A stretch of 64,000 bases of DNA from an uncultured Alphaproteobacteria bacterium (GCA_934276735.1 CAKQTG010000002.1:310001-374000), one strand, 5' to 3'; counted from the first letter of the stretch, positions 1 through 9,013 are shown. The notes: generated from the letters alone by a model not told the origin. Translations and numbers: made by a program.

Positions 1-527
1 GACAACGCCAGCGACACAATTGACAGTGCAGTTATCCATTCATACCCCCACGTCCACAACAGCGACCCCGACGACGACACCGCCGTACCGATGGCGGCAA
101 CATTCTTGCGCTGTCCCAAGATTCGTTCATATGCCAGTGCGTTTGTCCGCGCACGCAATTCGTCATACAGGACGTCTTCGGATACAACGTTATAAATCGC
201 CCCATGCATTCCCCACAGCAGCATTCCAACCGCAAACCCGGCAAATGTCGGCCACAAAATCCACAAGATGAACGCCGCCGCCTTTAATACCTGGCCGCTA
301 AACAGCACATTTTTTGCCCCGAAACGTCGCGCCAGGTGCGCCACCGGGAATTGCGTCACCAGAACTCCGCCTGACCATAACATCAGCAGGACAGATATGC
401 CAAAGTCACTGACCCCGCGGGACTGCATAAACACGGCATAGACCGGTGCCAACAGCATTGTTGCGTTAAAGAATGTGTATCCATATATGCACGTCAAAAA
501 ATTTCGAACCGAATATTTGTTCGCCAT
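1..527 (-). CDS. MFS transporter, N-terminal part (runs off left edge)
   Basis: Reading frame open from the ATG at 527 to the window edge, about 175 codons, lacking its C-terminus. The translation is strongly hydrophobic with five or so membrane segments. The loop between TM2 and TM3 carries a short basic stretch (AHLARRFGAK) in the place of the major-facilitator motif A, and the segments before and after match the first half of a 12-TM carrier. The substrate cannot be read from this part. A TATAAT-like box lies upstream on the minus strand (about 570-575), with a purine-rich possible ribosome site at a long spacing. It is divergent from the gene at 651. Confidence 0.7.
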   Translation of the reverse strand, partial: MANKYSVRNFLTCIYGYTFFNATMLLAPVYAVFMQSRGVSDFGISVLLMLWSGGVLVTQFPVAHLARRFGAKNVLFSGQVLKAAAFILWILWPTFAGFAVGMLLWGMHGAIYNVVSEDVLYDELRARTNALAYERILGQRKNVAAIGTAVSSSGSLLWTWGYEWITALSIVSLAL

Positions 528-591
528 GTGGTGGGTGTATCCTTCCTCTTGCTGCGGGGGCATTATACACTATGTTTTACGGGCCTGTATA

Positions 592-619
592 TTGATTTTT
601 TTTCAAAAAACACTATAAT
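592..619 (+). promoter_or_regulatory. Sigma70-type promoter for the 795-residue protein gene
   Basis: TTGATT (592-597), a 16-base spacer and a perfect TATAAT (614-619). The expected start is near 626, leaving a leader of about 25 bases that contains AAGGA before the ATG at 651. Confidence 0.6.
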
Positions 620-650
620 TATATGTGTATTGGATGCAAAGGATGTGCCC

Positions 651-3038
651 ATGGCCGTAAAGATGAACGAATTTTTATTACAGTATTATATGCAGTTGCG
701 GTTTAACCACATGCCGGCCGAGGTTCGTGCCAAATACGACGAATATGCCAAGAACGACGATTTTCGCGGCAATATGAAGGATTGGAAAAAGAATCTGATG
801 GGCAAACCCATGCCTGACCCGACCGAGGTGGGTGGCGCATGGGAACTGAGTGATGACGAGTGGAAAAAACTGTTCAAGGCATTTCAGAACGCATTTCGTG
901 CCATGGCCGCCGACCAGGGGTCGTTTAAAGAAAACAAGGATGCGAACGATTTCTTGAATGAATATTTTGGCGATGCGCTGACCCACCTGTTTTCAAACAG
1001 CACCGCCAGCAATGCCGCCGAAACCCAGATTCAGGGTGCGTTCAAATCATTTTTGACAACAAAACGCAACAGCCTGGAAATTTATTTCAAGCAATGGGGG
1101 CTGACGAACGACGATTTTTCGTATTCTGATTTAATTGACGGTATTGGTAAAAAAGAATACAACGCATCGCCAAAATTCCAGAATAAAATCAAGCAAATTG
1201 CCCAGTATCTGACGTTCTATTCCAACCAGCCGGATTTTCAAACCGCGATTGGTATAAATGCGCCACTGGATTTCAACGATATTGAAAAAGGATTTGACGA
1301 CGCGGCAATTGACCCGCAAAAGTTGGATTATTTCAAGCGGAATCATCGCGACCTGTTGGATACGCTGAACAACAAGTCCAAGGTCTTGGACGTCTTCAAA
1401 AATTACGATGGCGGCAAAATTTCCAAGCATATCGCCACCGCCAAGACCAAGGTCAATTATGACGACAAGGAATCTGATGACTATGTTCCGCCAAAACGCC
1501 AGGACGAATTGACCCCGTGGCAGCAATTGTCCAAAAACGTCGGCGACACATGGACCGATTATATGGACAAGTATGTCAAGTTTCATGGCGATCGTCTGTA
1601 TATGTCCAATTCGGCAAAACTGATTGTCAAGGCATTGGATGGCGCAAAAATAAAACCGACCGATGGCCTGGGCAAGGTATTGGAAAACGCAGGAAAAATC
1701 AAAGAAAACCTGCGATACAAATCGCCAACCGCGACCAAGCATTTTGATTGGTTCACCAAGGCAATGGGCCAATTAAAGGAAACAATGCCCAAGGCATTTG
1801 CCGGCGCGCTGAAAAACGGTCGCCAGATGCGCGCGATTATATCTGAATTGATTATGATGGCGGTGCGCGATGGCAAGGTGGACGAGGCCAAGACCGCGAT
1901 GGAGGTTTTGTCTGTCATCAAATACGGTTACACCACCAGCAAGATTATGGACGCATTGGGCAAGGAAAAATTGTCTATATTTTCAGACAAGGGCCTGTCG
2001 TGGAATAAAAACGAAGGCGTTCAATTCGTCACCACGGCCATGGATAAAAGTATCAAGGCCGCATTTATGGGCATTGGATACGGAATCACAATCGCGGGCA
2101 ACGCAATCAAATTAAACGGCAGTAAATTCGGTGGTCACGATACCAAGCGGATGCAGACCGCGCACAAGGATGCATTGACCAAAAATACGAACGACCTGAC
2201 CGACAAAATCAATGAAACCAATCTGCGCAACGCCCAGGATCGCCAGATAATCCAAAACGCCCAGAATACAATCAATCAAACGGGCATAACCGCGGCGACG
2301 GTGGCCCAAAAACGCCAGGATCTGCAAAACGCCCAGAATATCGAAGAGCAAAAGAAAAACGCCCTGGATGCGGCACGCACGCAATTGAGTGATACGGACA
2401 AAAAACTGACCGAATATGCCGAAATCACAAACGATTTGGCCGCGGCCCAGCAGCAGTTGCAACAGGTTCAGGCCGACCTGCAACAGGCGCAAAACGCGCT
2501 GAACGATCCAAATACGTTCAATGGCATGACCCCGCAAGAAGCGGACGCCCTGCGCACCAGTCTGCAACAGCAAATTGCCGGCATGCAGATGACGTCTGCG
2601 ACGTTGCAACAAACAATTACAAATCTGACCACGCGCCAGCAACAGGCAGCCCCAGATGTCCAGGCGGCACTGGCCAATCGCCCCGCATACGAGGCCGCAT
2701 TTAACGCGGCCGAGGCTGACTATAACGCCGCCACTGCAAATACCGCCCAACTGAGCACGCCAATCCAGCAATTTGACGAGGCGACCCAAATCATTGACGA
2801 AATGAACACACGAATTCAAAAGCGCGACGATGAAATTGCCAACTGGGACGATAATCACCAGGATAAATATCGCGAATTGATGGCGTATTGGGATTTCTTG
2901 GAATCTGGGCGCGATTCACACACTGGGCGTCTGTATTCATGGCGTCCAGGCAGCGCGTCCAAAAAGCAAAAGAAATTTGACCAAAATTCCGGCGCGATGT
3001 TCCAGCAATACCTGAACGGGTATCAGTATGTGCCATAA
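651..3038 (+). CDS. Large coiled-coil protein of unknown function (795 aa), possible virion or ejection protein
   Basis: I do not recognise a family. The start at 651 follows AAGGATGTGCCC and a good promoter; upstream in-frame ATGs lie before that promoter. There is no signal peptide or membrane segment. Residues 1-470 are mixed helical, charged and rich in aromatic residues. From about residue 510 to 720 the protein is a Q/N/A-rich coiled coil with many QQ and NAQ runs. The last 60 residues are Trp/Tyr-rich. The next gene is a phage fibre-like protein. Large helical, Gln-rich proteins beside tail genes are typical of podovirus internal (ejection) proteins, so that role is inferred; a secreted effector is an alternative. 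Codon use resembles the neighbours. Confidence 0.55.
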   Translation: MAVKMNEFLLQYYMQLRFNHMPAEVRAKYDEYAKNDDFRGNMKDWKKNLMGKPMPDPTEVGGAWELSDDEWKKLFKAFQNAFRAMAADQGSFKENKDANDFLNEYFGDALTHLFSNSTASNAAETQIQGAFKSFLTTKRNSLEIYFKQWGLTNDDFSYSDLIDGIGKKEYNASPKFQNKIKQIAQYLTFYSNQPDFQTAIGINAPLDFNDIEKGFDDAAIDPQKLDYFKRNHRDLLDTLNNKSKVLDVFKNYDGGKISKHIATAKTKVNYDDKESDDYVPPKRQDELTPWQQLSKNVGDTWTDYMDKYVKFHGDRLYMSNSAKLIVKALDGAKIKPTDGLGKVLENAGKIKENLRYKSPTATKHFDWFTKAMGQLKETMPKAFAGALKNGRQMRAIISELIMMAVRDGKVDEAKTAMEVLSVIKYGYTTSKIMDALGKEKLSIFSDKGLSWNKNEGVQFVTTAMDKSIKAAFMGIGYGITIAGNAIKLNGSKFGGHDTKRMQTAHKDALTKNTNDLTDKINETNLRNAQDRQIIQNAQNTINQTGITAATVAQKRQDLQNAQNIEEQKKNALDAARTQLSDTDKKLTEYAEITNDLAAAQQQLQQVQADLQQAQNALNDPNTFNGMTPQEADALRTSLQQQIAGMQMTSATLQQTITNLTTRQQQAAPDVQAALANRPAYEAAFNAAEADYNAATANTAQLSTPIQQFDEATQIIDEMNTRIQKRDDEIANWDDNHQDKYRELMAYWDFLESGRDSHTGRLYSWRPGSASKKQKKFDQNSGAMFQQYLNGYQYVP

Positions 3039-3043
3039 CATAC

Positions 3044-3072
3044 TTGCATTTTTGGGCATTTTATGGTATAAT
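3044..3072 (+). promoter_or_regulatory. Strong promoter directly upstream of an intrinsic terminator
   Basis: TTGCAT (3044-3049), 17-base spacer, TATAAT (3067-3072). The predicted start, near 3079, lies 7 bases before the terminator stem at 3086, so transcripts begin with the hairpin. Confidence 0.65.
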
Positions 3073-3085
3073 GCACCACATAATG

Positions 3086-3109
3086 ACACCGCCGATGGCG
3101 GTGTTTTTT
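3086..3109 (+). terminator. Intrinsic terminator in the leader of the fibre-like gene
   Basis: ACACCGCC (3086-3093), loop GAT, GGCGGTGT (3097-3104), followed by a T run. It can end the upstream transcript and would also stop transcripts from the promoter at 3044-3072 before the gene at 3152. The downstream TTTTTTATTGC-A-run resembles the leader of the phage cluster at 36.5 kb. Confidence 0.75.
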
Positions 3110-3151
3110 ATTGCAAAAAATAATCTCTCATTTTAACCAAAGGATTTAACA

Positions 3152-3715
3152 ATGGCACGAATTTTGCAAATTCGCCGGGGCACCACCGCGCAAAATGATA
3201 ATTTTACAGGACTGGCCGGGGAAATAACCATGGACACAGAAACCAAGACACTGCGTGTGCACGATGGCGAAACGCTGGGCGGCGTTACACTGGCGCGCGC
3301 CGACGCAATTGCGGACGCATCATTTGATATAACAACGGTTTCCGATGATTTTTGGAACGCACTGTTTGCGCGTATGGGCGCGACCACCCCAACACTGATG
3401 TCATCGCGCGAGTTGCCCATCCAATCGGACGTCGTTTCAACATATACATTTAATACAACGCGCACACCGATTTTTGCGCGCGCTGTGCTGGTATGCAACA
3501 CGGATGACGCCGGATACACCGCGGGCGACACGGTTGCCGCGTTTGGCATTGGCGCGCGCACCAATCCCGCCCCAAACGTCCGCCAGTCTGACGATGGCGT
3601 CACGGTGCAACTGGTTATCGGATCTGACGCGTTTTGGGTATCCAATCCCCAGGACGGCACGTCCACCCCAATCACCACCACCGCATGGCGTATGAAATAC
3701 CTAGTTTACTGTTGA
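3152..3715 (+). CDS. Phage tail-fibre-like protein with Mtd-type N-terminal domain
   Basis: 187 aa, start supported by AAAGGATT upstream. Residues 2-45 have the pattern QIRRGT-TAQ...F-TGLAGEIT-MDT..KTLRVHDG-TLGG, which is characteristic of the N-terminal domain of phage tail fibres and of the Bordetella phage major tropism determinant. The C-terminal 130 residues are beta-rich without a motif I recognise and end in a short hydrophobic strand. It follows the 795-residue protein at 114 bp. The gene lies 20 kb from the main phage cluster and is not accompanied by other phage genes, so it may be a dispersed virion gene or a remnant. Confidence 0.7.
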   Translation: MARILQIRRGTTAQNDNFTGLAGEITMDTETKTLRVHDGETLGGVTLARADAIADASFDITTVSDDFWNALFARMGATTPTLMSSRELPIQSDVVSTYTFNTTRTPIFARAVLVCNTDDAGYTAGDTVAAFGIGARTNPAPNVRQSDDGVTVQLVIGSDAFWVSNPQDGTSTPITTTAWRMKYLVYC

Positions 3716-3740
3716 AAAAATAAAAATACTTTGCTATGCT
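3712..3740 (+). promoter_or_regulatory. ackA promoter
   Basis: TTGAAA (3712-3717), 17-base spacer, TATGCT (3735-3740). The -35 box overlaps the stop codon of the preceding gene. Start expected near 3747, with AGAGGA just before the ATG at 3766. Confidence 0.6.
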
Positions 3741-3765
3741 GGCGCACATAGAAAAGAGGAAACAA

Positions 3766-5022
3766 ATGTACATACTTGCATTGAACTGTGGGTCTTCGTC
3801 GTTGAAATACCAGGTTTTTGACGCGAATTCCAAAAAGGCCGTCGTTGGCGGTAATGTTGAAAAAATCGGTCTGCCGGATTCTTTTGTTACGCAAAAATAT
3901 CCGGACGGCACCAAACAACGCAAAGACGCCGTTATGAAAAATCATGACGAGGCATTAAACGTTGTTCTGTTCATGCTGCGCGAGGCGTCAATTGACCTGA
4001 ACGAAATAAAGGGTGTTGGTCACCGCGTTGTTATGGGTGGTGATAAATTCGCATCGTCGGTTGAAATCACCGATGACGTTATGAAGACAATTGATAAATT
4101 GTCCCCGTTGGCACCACTGCATAACCCACCGGCATTGATGGGTATTGTGACCGCAAAGCAGTTATTGCCGAACGCGAAACAGGTTGCCGTATTTGACACC
4201 GCATTTCACCAGACTATGCCGGATTACTCGTATCGCTATGCCGTGCCGACCGCATGGTATAAAGAGTTAGGTGTTCGCCGCTATGGTTTCCACGGAACAT
4301 CGCATTTGTATGTATCAAAACGCGCGGCGGCAATGCTGGGCAAACCGGCGGACCAGTGCAATCTGATAACCCTGCACATCGGTTCGGGTGCATCGGCGAC
4401 CGCAATCAAAAACGGTATCTCGGTTGATACATCGTTGGGTATGACACCACTGTCGGGTCTGACCATGGGCACACGTCCGGGCGATTTGGATCCAGGTGTT
4501 GTTCTGTATGTTATGAACACATTGAAATTGACACCGGACCAAATGCAGAAACATTTGAACAAGGATTCCGGTCTGATGGGCCTGACCGAATGCTATGCCG
4601 ACCGTCGTGACGTCGAAGAAAACAAGGAAGGCAACGATAAATGCCGTCTGGCCATTGATACCGAAGTGCACAATGTAAAAAAATACATCGGCGCATATAT
4701 GGCCGAATTGGGTCACACCGATGCATTGGTATTCACCGCGGGCGTTGGCGAAAACGACGATTACCTGCGTGAACGCTTCTGCACAGGATTGGAAGAATTG
4801 GGTATCAAACTGGACAAAGAAAAGAACGCCGCGGCCTTGGCACGCAAAGGCGTTGACGAAGCGGTCATCAGCACACCTGACAGCCGCGTCAAGGTATTCA
4901 TGGTTGCAACCAACGAAGAATTGGTTATTGTCGAAGATACATTGGCAATCATGAATGGCACATATAATCCAAATCATCTGAAAATGGATTATTCATTTGC
5001 TGGCGGTCAAAAGACCAGATAA
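3766..5022 (+). CDS. ackA: Acetate kinase
   Basis: 418 aa, the usual family length. It converts acetyl phosphate and ADP to acetate and ATP in the cytoplasm, giving substrate-level ATP in fermentative growth. Near the N-terminus ALNCGSSSLKY is the first acetate-kinase signature; YGFHGTSH and the later TMGTRPGDLDPG and FTAGVGEND segments are the second signature and the nucleotide and substrate loops. The start at 3766 is chosen over an upstream frame-start at 3736 because AGAGGA precedes it and 3736 lies in the -10 box. No phosphotransacetylase gene is adjacent. A bidirectional terminator follows. Confidence 0.97.
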   Translation: MYILALNCGSSSLKYQVFDANSKKAVVGGNVEKIGLPDSFVTQKYPDGTKQRKDAVMKNHDEALNVVLFMLREASIDLNEIKGVGHRVVMGGDKFASSVEITDDVMKTIDKLSPLAPLHNPPALMGIVTAKQLLPNAKQVAVFDTAFHQTMPDYSYRYAVPTAWYKELGVRRYGFHGTSHLYVSKRAAAMLGKPADQCNLITLHIGSGASATAIKNGISVDTSLGMTPLSGLTMGTRPGDLDPGVVLYVMNTLKLTPDQMQKHLNKDSGLMGLTECYADRRDVEENKEGNDKCRLAIDTEVHNVKKYIGAYMAELGHTDALVFTAGVGENDDYLRERFCTGLEELGIKLDKEKNAAALARKGVDEAVISTPDSRVKVFMVATNEELVIVEDTLAIMNGTYNPNHLKMDYSFAGGQKTR

Positions 5023-5034
5023 CAAAAAATAAAA

Positions 5035-5060
5035 AACGCGCCAATGGCGCGTTTTTTTAT
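5035..5060. terminator. Bidirectional terminator between ackA and rph
   Basis: AACGCGCC (5035-5042), loop AAT, GGCGCGTT (5046-5053) with A runs on the left and T runs on the right, so it serves both convergent genes. Confidence 0.8.
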
Positions 5061-5773
5061 TCCAATACTTGTTTTTGTAATTCTATCAATTTCTGGCAAC
5101 CGGCCGCGGCCATATTCATCAGTTCGGTAATTTGTGCCGCGTCGAATGGGTGCTGTTCCCCGGTTGCCTGGATTTCTACAAACCGGCCGGATTCGGCAAC
5201 AACAAAATTAGAATCCAATTCAGCCACACAATCTTCGTCATAATCCAGGTCCAAGACCAATTCATCGTGAAACAGCCCCGCCGATATTGCGGCAACATGT
5301 TCACGGATTGGATTCTGGGATATACGACCTGCCTGCATCAGGTGCCGCACAGCCAAACATAACGCGACAAAACCACCCGTAATTGACGCACAACGCGTCC
5401 CGCCGTCGGCCTGAATCACATCACAGTCAATTGTAATCGTGTGCCGCCCCAGCGCATCCATATCAACAACACTACGAAAAGCCCGCCCAATCAGACGCGA
5501 AATTTCCGCACTACGATGATCCTTGATAATGGCATCACGATTTTTACGTGTGCCACATGCACGTGGTAACATTGAATATTCCGCAGTTACCCAACCACCG
5601 GTTTTGTTTTGGACACGTTTCCATAACGGCTGATTCAAATCCACCGATGCTGTGCATAACACCTGGGTTCCGCCAATTTTTATCAGGCACGACCCCTCGG
5701 CCCATTTGTTGACGCCTGTTTCCATGGATACAGGACGCATCTGATTTGGCTTGCGCAACGATGGACGTATCAT
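5057..5773 (-). CDS. rph: Ribonuclease PH
   Basis: 238 aa, full length. A phosphorolytic 3'-5' exoribonuclease that trims the 3' end of tRNA precursors. It opens with MIRPSLRKPNQMRPVS, shows the GTQVLCTASV strand and the WVTAEYSMLP and T-R-.R.-A..K-..-RS.EI-RLIGR-..R core, and the metal-site acidic run DCDVIQADGGTR. A ribosome site (AAAGG) precedes the ATG at 5773. It is divergent from the membrane protein gene at 5900. Given the unusual 3'-end repeats behind the tRNAs in this window, a tRNA 3'-trimming enzyme is of interest, although no direct link is visible. Confidence 0.96.
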   Translation of the reverse strand: MIRPSLRKPNQMRPVSMETGVNKWAEGSCLIKIGGTQVLCTASVDLNQPLWKRVQNKTGGWVTAEYSMLPRACGTRKNRDAIIKDHRSAEISRLIGRAFRSVVDMDALGRHTITIDCDVIQADGGTRCASITGGFVALCLAVRHLMQAGRISQNPIREHVAAISAGLFHDELVLDLDYDEDCVAELDSNFVVAESGRFVEIQATGEQHPFDAAQITELMNMAAAGCQKLIELQKQVLE

Positions 5774-5847
5774 TTTTTGCCTTTTGTTATATAGTTATTG
5801 TGTAATCAGTATATATTACCCCGCCCAGATTGCAATATTTTTTACAT

Positions 5848-5876
5848 TTGCATTTTCGCGCCTATGTTGTTATGCT
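5848..5876 (+). promoter_or_regulatory. Promoter of the flippase-like gene
   Basis: TTGCAT (5848-5853), 17-base spacer, TATGCT (5871-5876). Expected start near 5883, 17 bases before the ATG with AAAGGAAG between. Confidence 0.6.
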
Positions 5877-5899
5877 GGGTGTTTGTTAAAGGAAGTTTT

Positions 5900-6928
5900 A
5901 TGTCGGCACAAGCAAAACGCGTGATTAAAAAGGTTATCAGTTACTCGGGAATTTTCTTTTTTATCCTGGCCGCTGGGATGTTATGGTGGCAACTGCGCAA
6001 TTACACATTTTATGATATTATTCGCGCTATTACGGCGATTCCGTTGATGAATCTGGTTGGGGCATGCTGCGCATGTCTGGCGGGATATTTCGCATTGTCA
6101 TTATATGATTTCCTGGCCTTGAATTATGTCGGCGAAAGTAAAAAGGTCACATGGTGGAAATGGATGCTGGCCGGAATGCTGGGGTTCGCAATCAGCAACA
6201 ACGCCGGTCACGCCGTAGTCAGCGGGGGTGCAATACGATATCGCCTGTATACCCGGTGGCGTATTCGAGGTGGTGACATTGTAAAAATGCTGACCATTTC
6301 TGGTTTTACATATTTCTTGGGGTGTGCAGCAATTGTGTTGATTGGGTATTTCCTGGTTCCACGCGATATATTCACTGCTTCGACCGGGGCGGCCGTTGGA
6401 TTGAATGCGCTGTTTATATTCTGTGCAGCGGCGTTACTGGCGTATTTTGCAATGACATTACTGTTCCATGGTAAAAGCATTAAAATCGGCCAAATAAAGT
6501 TCCAGATTCCATCAATCAAGATGGCCTGGTTGCAAATGATGCTGGGTATTACAGACAGTGTTCTGGCTGGACTGGTGCTGTATTTTTGTTTAATTCCGTT
6601 CGTTGACATACCGTTTGGGACGTATATCGGCCTGTTCGTAATTGCCCAAACCACTGGCGTATTCAGCCAGGTTCCAGGTGGCATCGGCGTGTTTGAAACG
6701 GTCTTTATGCTGGCGTTGCCTGACACCGTAGATAAAGCCAATATTTTCGGTGCCCTGTTGGCATACCGCATTATTTATTATGTGTTACCACTGATTGGCG
6801 TTGGGGGACTGTTTTTCATATATGAACGCTGGTTGCGGGCGCGTATGAAACGCTGGGCCGACGAAGCGCGCGAAAAAATTTCCCAGATTCCTGCGAAAAT
6901 CAAACATATTAAAACACGCAAAAAATAA
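5900..6928 (+). CDS. Membrane protein of the lysylphosphatidylglycerol synthase TM (UPF0104/YbhN-like) family
   Basis: 342 aa, with about eight membrane segments and a basic cytosolic tail (RMKRWADEAREK, then a KHIKTRKK-like end). The segment around residues 85-105 (NAGHAVVSGGAIRYRLY) and the QVPGGIGVFE motif near residue 255 are hallmarks of the LPG_synthase_TM family, the flippase half of MprF. The aminoacyl-transferase half of MprF is absent, so this is a stand-alone transporter or flippase-like protein of unknown lipid substrate. The start at 5900 is preceded by AAAGGAAG. Next comes RNase E/G after 206 bases. Confidence 0.8.
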   Translation: MSAQAKRVIKKVISYSGIFFFILAAGMLWWQLRNYTFYDIIRAITAIPLMNLVGACCACLAGYFALSLYDFLALNYVGESKKVTWWKWMLAGMLGFAISNNAGHAVVSGGAIRYRLYTRWRIRGGDIVKMLTISGFTYFLGCAAIVLIGYFLVPRDIFTASTGAAVGLNALFIFCAAALLAYFAMTLLFHGKSIKIGQIKFQIPSIKMAWLQMMLGITDSVLAGLVLYFCLIPFVDIPFGTYIGLFVIAQTTGVFSQVPGGIGVFETVFMLALPDTVDKANIFGALLAYRIIYYVLPLIGVGGLFFIYERWLRARMKRWADEAREKISQIPAKIKHIKTRKK

Positions 6929-6933
6929 ATACC

Positions 6934-6963
6934 TTGCCATAACGGGGTTGGGCATGCTAGACT
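6934..6963 (+). promoter_or_regulatory. Probable rne promoter
   Basis: TTGCCA (6934-6939), 18-base spacer, TAGACT (6958-6963). It gives a leader of about 165 bases before rne, long enough for RNase E autoregulation, although no conserved hairpin was recognised in it. Confidence 0.4.
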
Positions 6964-6981
6964 GGGACTTGTCGTATGACA

Positions 6982-7134
6982 ATGGGGTATAGCAAGTGTT
7001 TGTATTATCACTATTTTATACATTTTGGATTTTGCCACTGGTTTATGTGGCTGTTTCCCTTGGCATGGGCTGGACCGCCCCACGGGGACGAAATGTATCC
7101 GTTGCATACGAACCCGCAACAAAAGGATTACTAA
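6982..7134 (+). CDS. Possible small leader or secreted peptide (50 codons) abutting rne
   Basis: An ATG at 6982 opens 50 codons that end in TAA at 7132-7134, directly against the rne ATG. The peptide has a hydrophobic stretch ending WLFPLAWA-GPP, like a signal sequence, then a short polar tail. No good ribosome site precedes it, and another frame (GTG at 6996) also encodes a hydrophobic peptide that runs into rne. It may be chance coding in a leader; translation up to the rne start could still couple to rne. Confidence 0.2.
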   Translation: MGYSKCLYYHYFIHFGFCHWFMWLFPLAWAGPPHGDEMYPLHTNPQQKDY

Positions 7135-8928
7135 ATGTCAAAGAAAATCTATGTGGACGCTGTCCACCCGGAAGAAACCCGTGTGGTGGTGGTGGATACA
7201 GCAACCAATCGTGTTTCTGATTTTGATGTTGAAACAACAACAAAACCTCAGATAAAAGGGAACATTTATCTGGCCAAGGTTATTCGTGTAGAACCGTCAT
7301 TACAAGCGGCATTCGTAGACTATGGCACAGGTAAAAATGGCTTCTTGCCGTTTTCAGAAATTCATCCGGACTATTACCAGGTGTCACCCGAACAGAAAAA
7401 GAAACTGTTGGAATTAGCACATGCCAATATCGTTGACGACGATGACGACCCAGATGATGAAAACGATGAAATTGCAGAATACGACGACCACAGTGCCGGT
7501 GAAGATAACAAGGAATTTGCCAAACGTGCACGCGAATTCAAGATTCAAGATGTTATAAAGCCAAAACAAATTTTGTTGATTCAGGGCGTCAAGGAAGAAC
7601 GTGGCCAAAAAGGTGCGTCAATGACGACGTATCTGTCATTGGCGGGACGTTTTGCAGTTCTGATGCCGAATTCGCGCAAACGCAACAGTTATGGCATTTC
7701 AAAAAAGATTTCCGATAAATCTGAACGCGCCCGTCTGCGCGACATCTTGCATGGCTTAAAGATTCCCAAGGGAATGACGGTCGTTCTGCGCACGGCGGCG
7801 ATGGGGGCCGATGCCACATCAATCGCGGCTGATTACGATTATCTGGTAAATCTGTGGAATGAAATCCGCAAAACAACGCTGGAATCTGTTGCGCCGGTCA
7901 CAATTCATACCGAAGATTCATTATTGCGTCGGGTCGTTCGCGATTTCTTGGCGGACAAAGATGACGTCTTGGTCGTCCAGGGCGAAGAAGCATACGATGC
8001 TGCGAAAATGTATTTCCAGCAAATGTACGGTCGCGCACCACGCAAACAGTTGGTTCAATACAAAGACGTTGCCGTCCCATTGATGGTCAAGGCTGGTGTT
8101 GAAAAACAACTGGAAGGATTGCATGGCCCATACGTTCAATTGCCATCGGGTGGGTCGCTGGTTATAAACCAGACCGAAGCGATGGTCACGATTGACGTCA
8201 ATTCGTCACGTGCGATAAAAGAAAAAGATATCGAACAAACCGCCCTGAATACTAATTTAGAGGCAGCCGAAGAAATCGCATTGCAACTGCGCCTGCGCGA
8301 TTTGGCTGGTATTGTCGCGATTGACTTTATTGATATGGAAGAAGAACGCAACAACCGCAAACTGGAAATGAAAATGCGCGAGGTTATGAAGCGTGACCGC
8401 GCCCGCACCCAGGTTGCAAAAATCAACGCATTTGGTGTATTGATGTTGTCGCGTCAACGCCTGCGCAGCAGTTTTATTGAAACATCGTATGTCCAGTGTC
8501 CGCACTGTTTGGGTGCCGGCGTTGTGCCATCTATCCAGACGGCGGCGTTGATTATGTTCCGCCATCTGCAAGAAAAACTGCTGGCAAAAAGCGCACAGAA
8601 AATCATTATGACGGTTCCGACCGATGTGGCAATTTACCTGTTGAATAACAAACGCTCTGAATTGGCTGCGATGGAATCAGAATTCGAAACCGAAATAGTG
8701 ATTGTTGGCGACGACAGCATGATGAGCATCGAACAATATTCAATTCAACGCGTCGCGCCCGAGGCTGCCAAGACCGAAGACCTGTTAGATGCGCACACGC
8801 CATCAACAGATGCAAAAAAGAAAAACGCCCAGCACACCGAGGCACGAAAAACAACAATGAATGCCCCACGTCGCAAGCGTAAAAAGCAACCAAAAAAACA
8901 ATCTTTTTGGGAAAAATTGATTGGATAA
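7135..8928 (+). CDS. rne: Ribonuclease E/G
   Basis: 597 aa. The endoribonuclease that starts decay of most mRNAs and matures rRNA and tRNA. Order: N-terminal S1 domain (about 35-140) interrupted by a very acidic insertion near residues 98-130, an RNase H-like and 5'-sensor region, and the DNase I-like catalytic part with TIDVNS and IDFIDM (the two metal-binding Asp residues), then CPHC, the zinc-link cysteines that join dimers. The C-terminus stops soon after in a Lys/Arg-rich tail, so the long scaffold that builds the degradosome in E. coli is missing, and the protein is closer to RNase G in size. AAAGGA precedes the ATG. A terminator follows at 8933. Confidence 0.93.
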   Translation: MSKKIYVDAVHPEETRVVVVDTATNRVSDFDVETTTKPQIKGNIYLAKVIRVEPSLQAAFVDYGTGKNGFLPFSEIHPDYYQVSPEQKKKLLELAHANIVDDDDDPDDENDEIAEYDDHSAGEDNKEFAKRAREFKIQDVIKPKQILLIQGVKEERGQKGASMTTYLSLAGRFAVLMPNSRKRNSYGISKKISDKSERARLRDILHGLKIPKGMTVVLRTAAMGADATSIAADYDYLVNLWNEIRKTTLESVAPVTIHTEDSLLRRVVRDFLADKDDVLVVQGEEAYDAAKMYFQQMYGRAPRKQLVQYKDVAVPLMVKAGVEKQLEGLHGPYVQLPSGGSLVINQTEAMVTIDVNSSRAIKEKDIEQTALNTNLEAAEEIALQLRLRDLAGIVAIDFIDMEEERNNRKLEMKMREVMKRDRARTQVAKINAFGVLMLSRQRLRSSFIETSYVQCPHCLGAGVVPSIQTAALIMFRHLQEKLLAKSAQKIIMTVPTDVAIYLLNNKRSELAAMESEFETEIVIVGDDSMMSIEQYSIQRVAPEAAKTEDLLDAHTPSTDAKKKNAQHTEARKTTMNAPRRKRKKQPKKQSFWEKLIG

Positions 8929-8932
8929 CCCC

Positions 8933-8962
8933 ACCGCCCCGTCCGGGGCGGTCGTCTTTTTT
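8933..8962 (+). terminator. rne terminator
   Basis: ACCGCCCC (8933-8940), loop GTCC, GGGGCGGT (8945-8952), then CGTC and six T. Confidence 0.8.
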
Positions 8963-9013
8963 CCAGAGAGCAGAGAGCAATGAAAGAGTCCGCATTCGCG
9001 GACAACTCTAATG

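Noticed and set aside
6996..7220. GTG-started 74-codon frame overlapping rne
   Set aside because: It would overlap rne by 86 bases in another frame, and its C-terminal part is only the shifted rne sequence.
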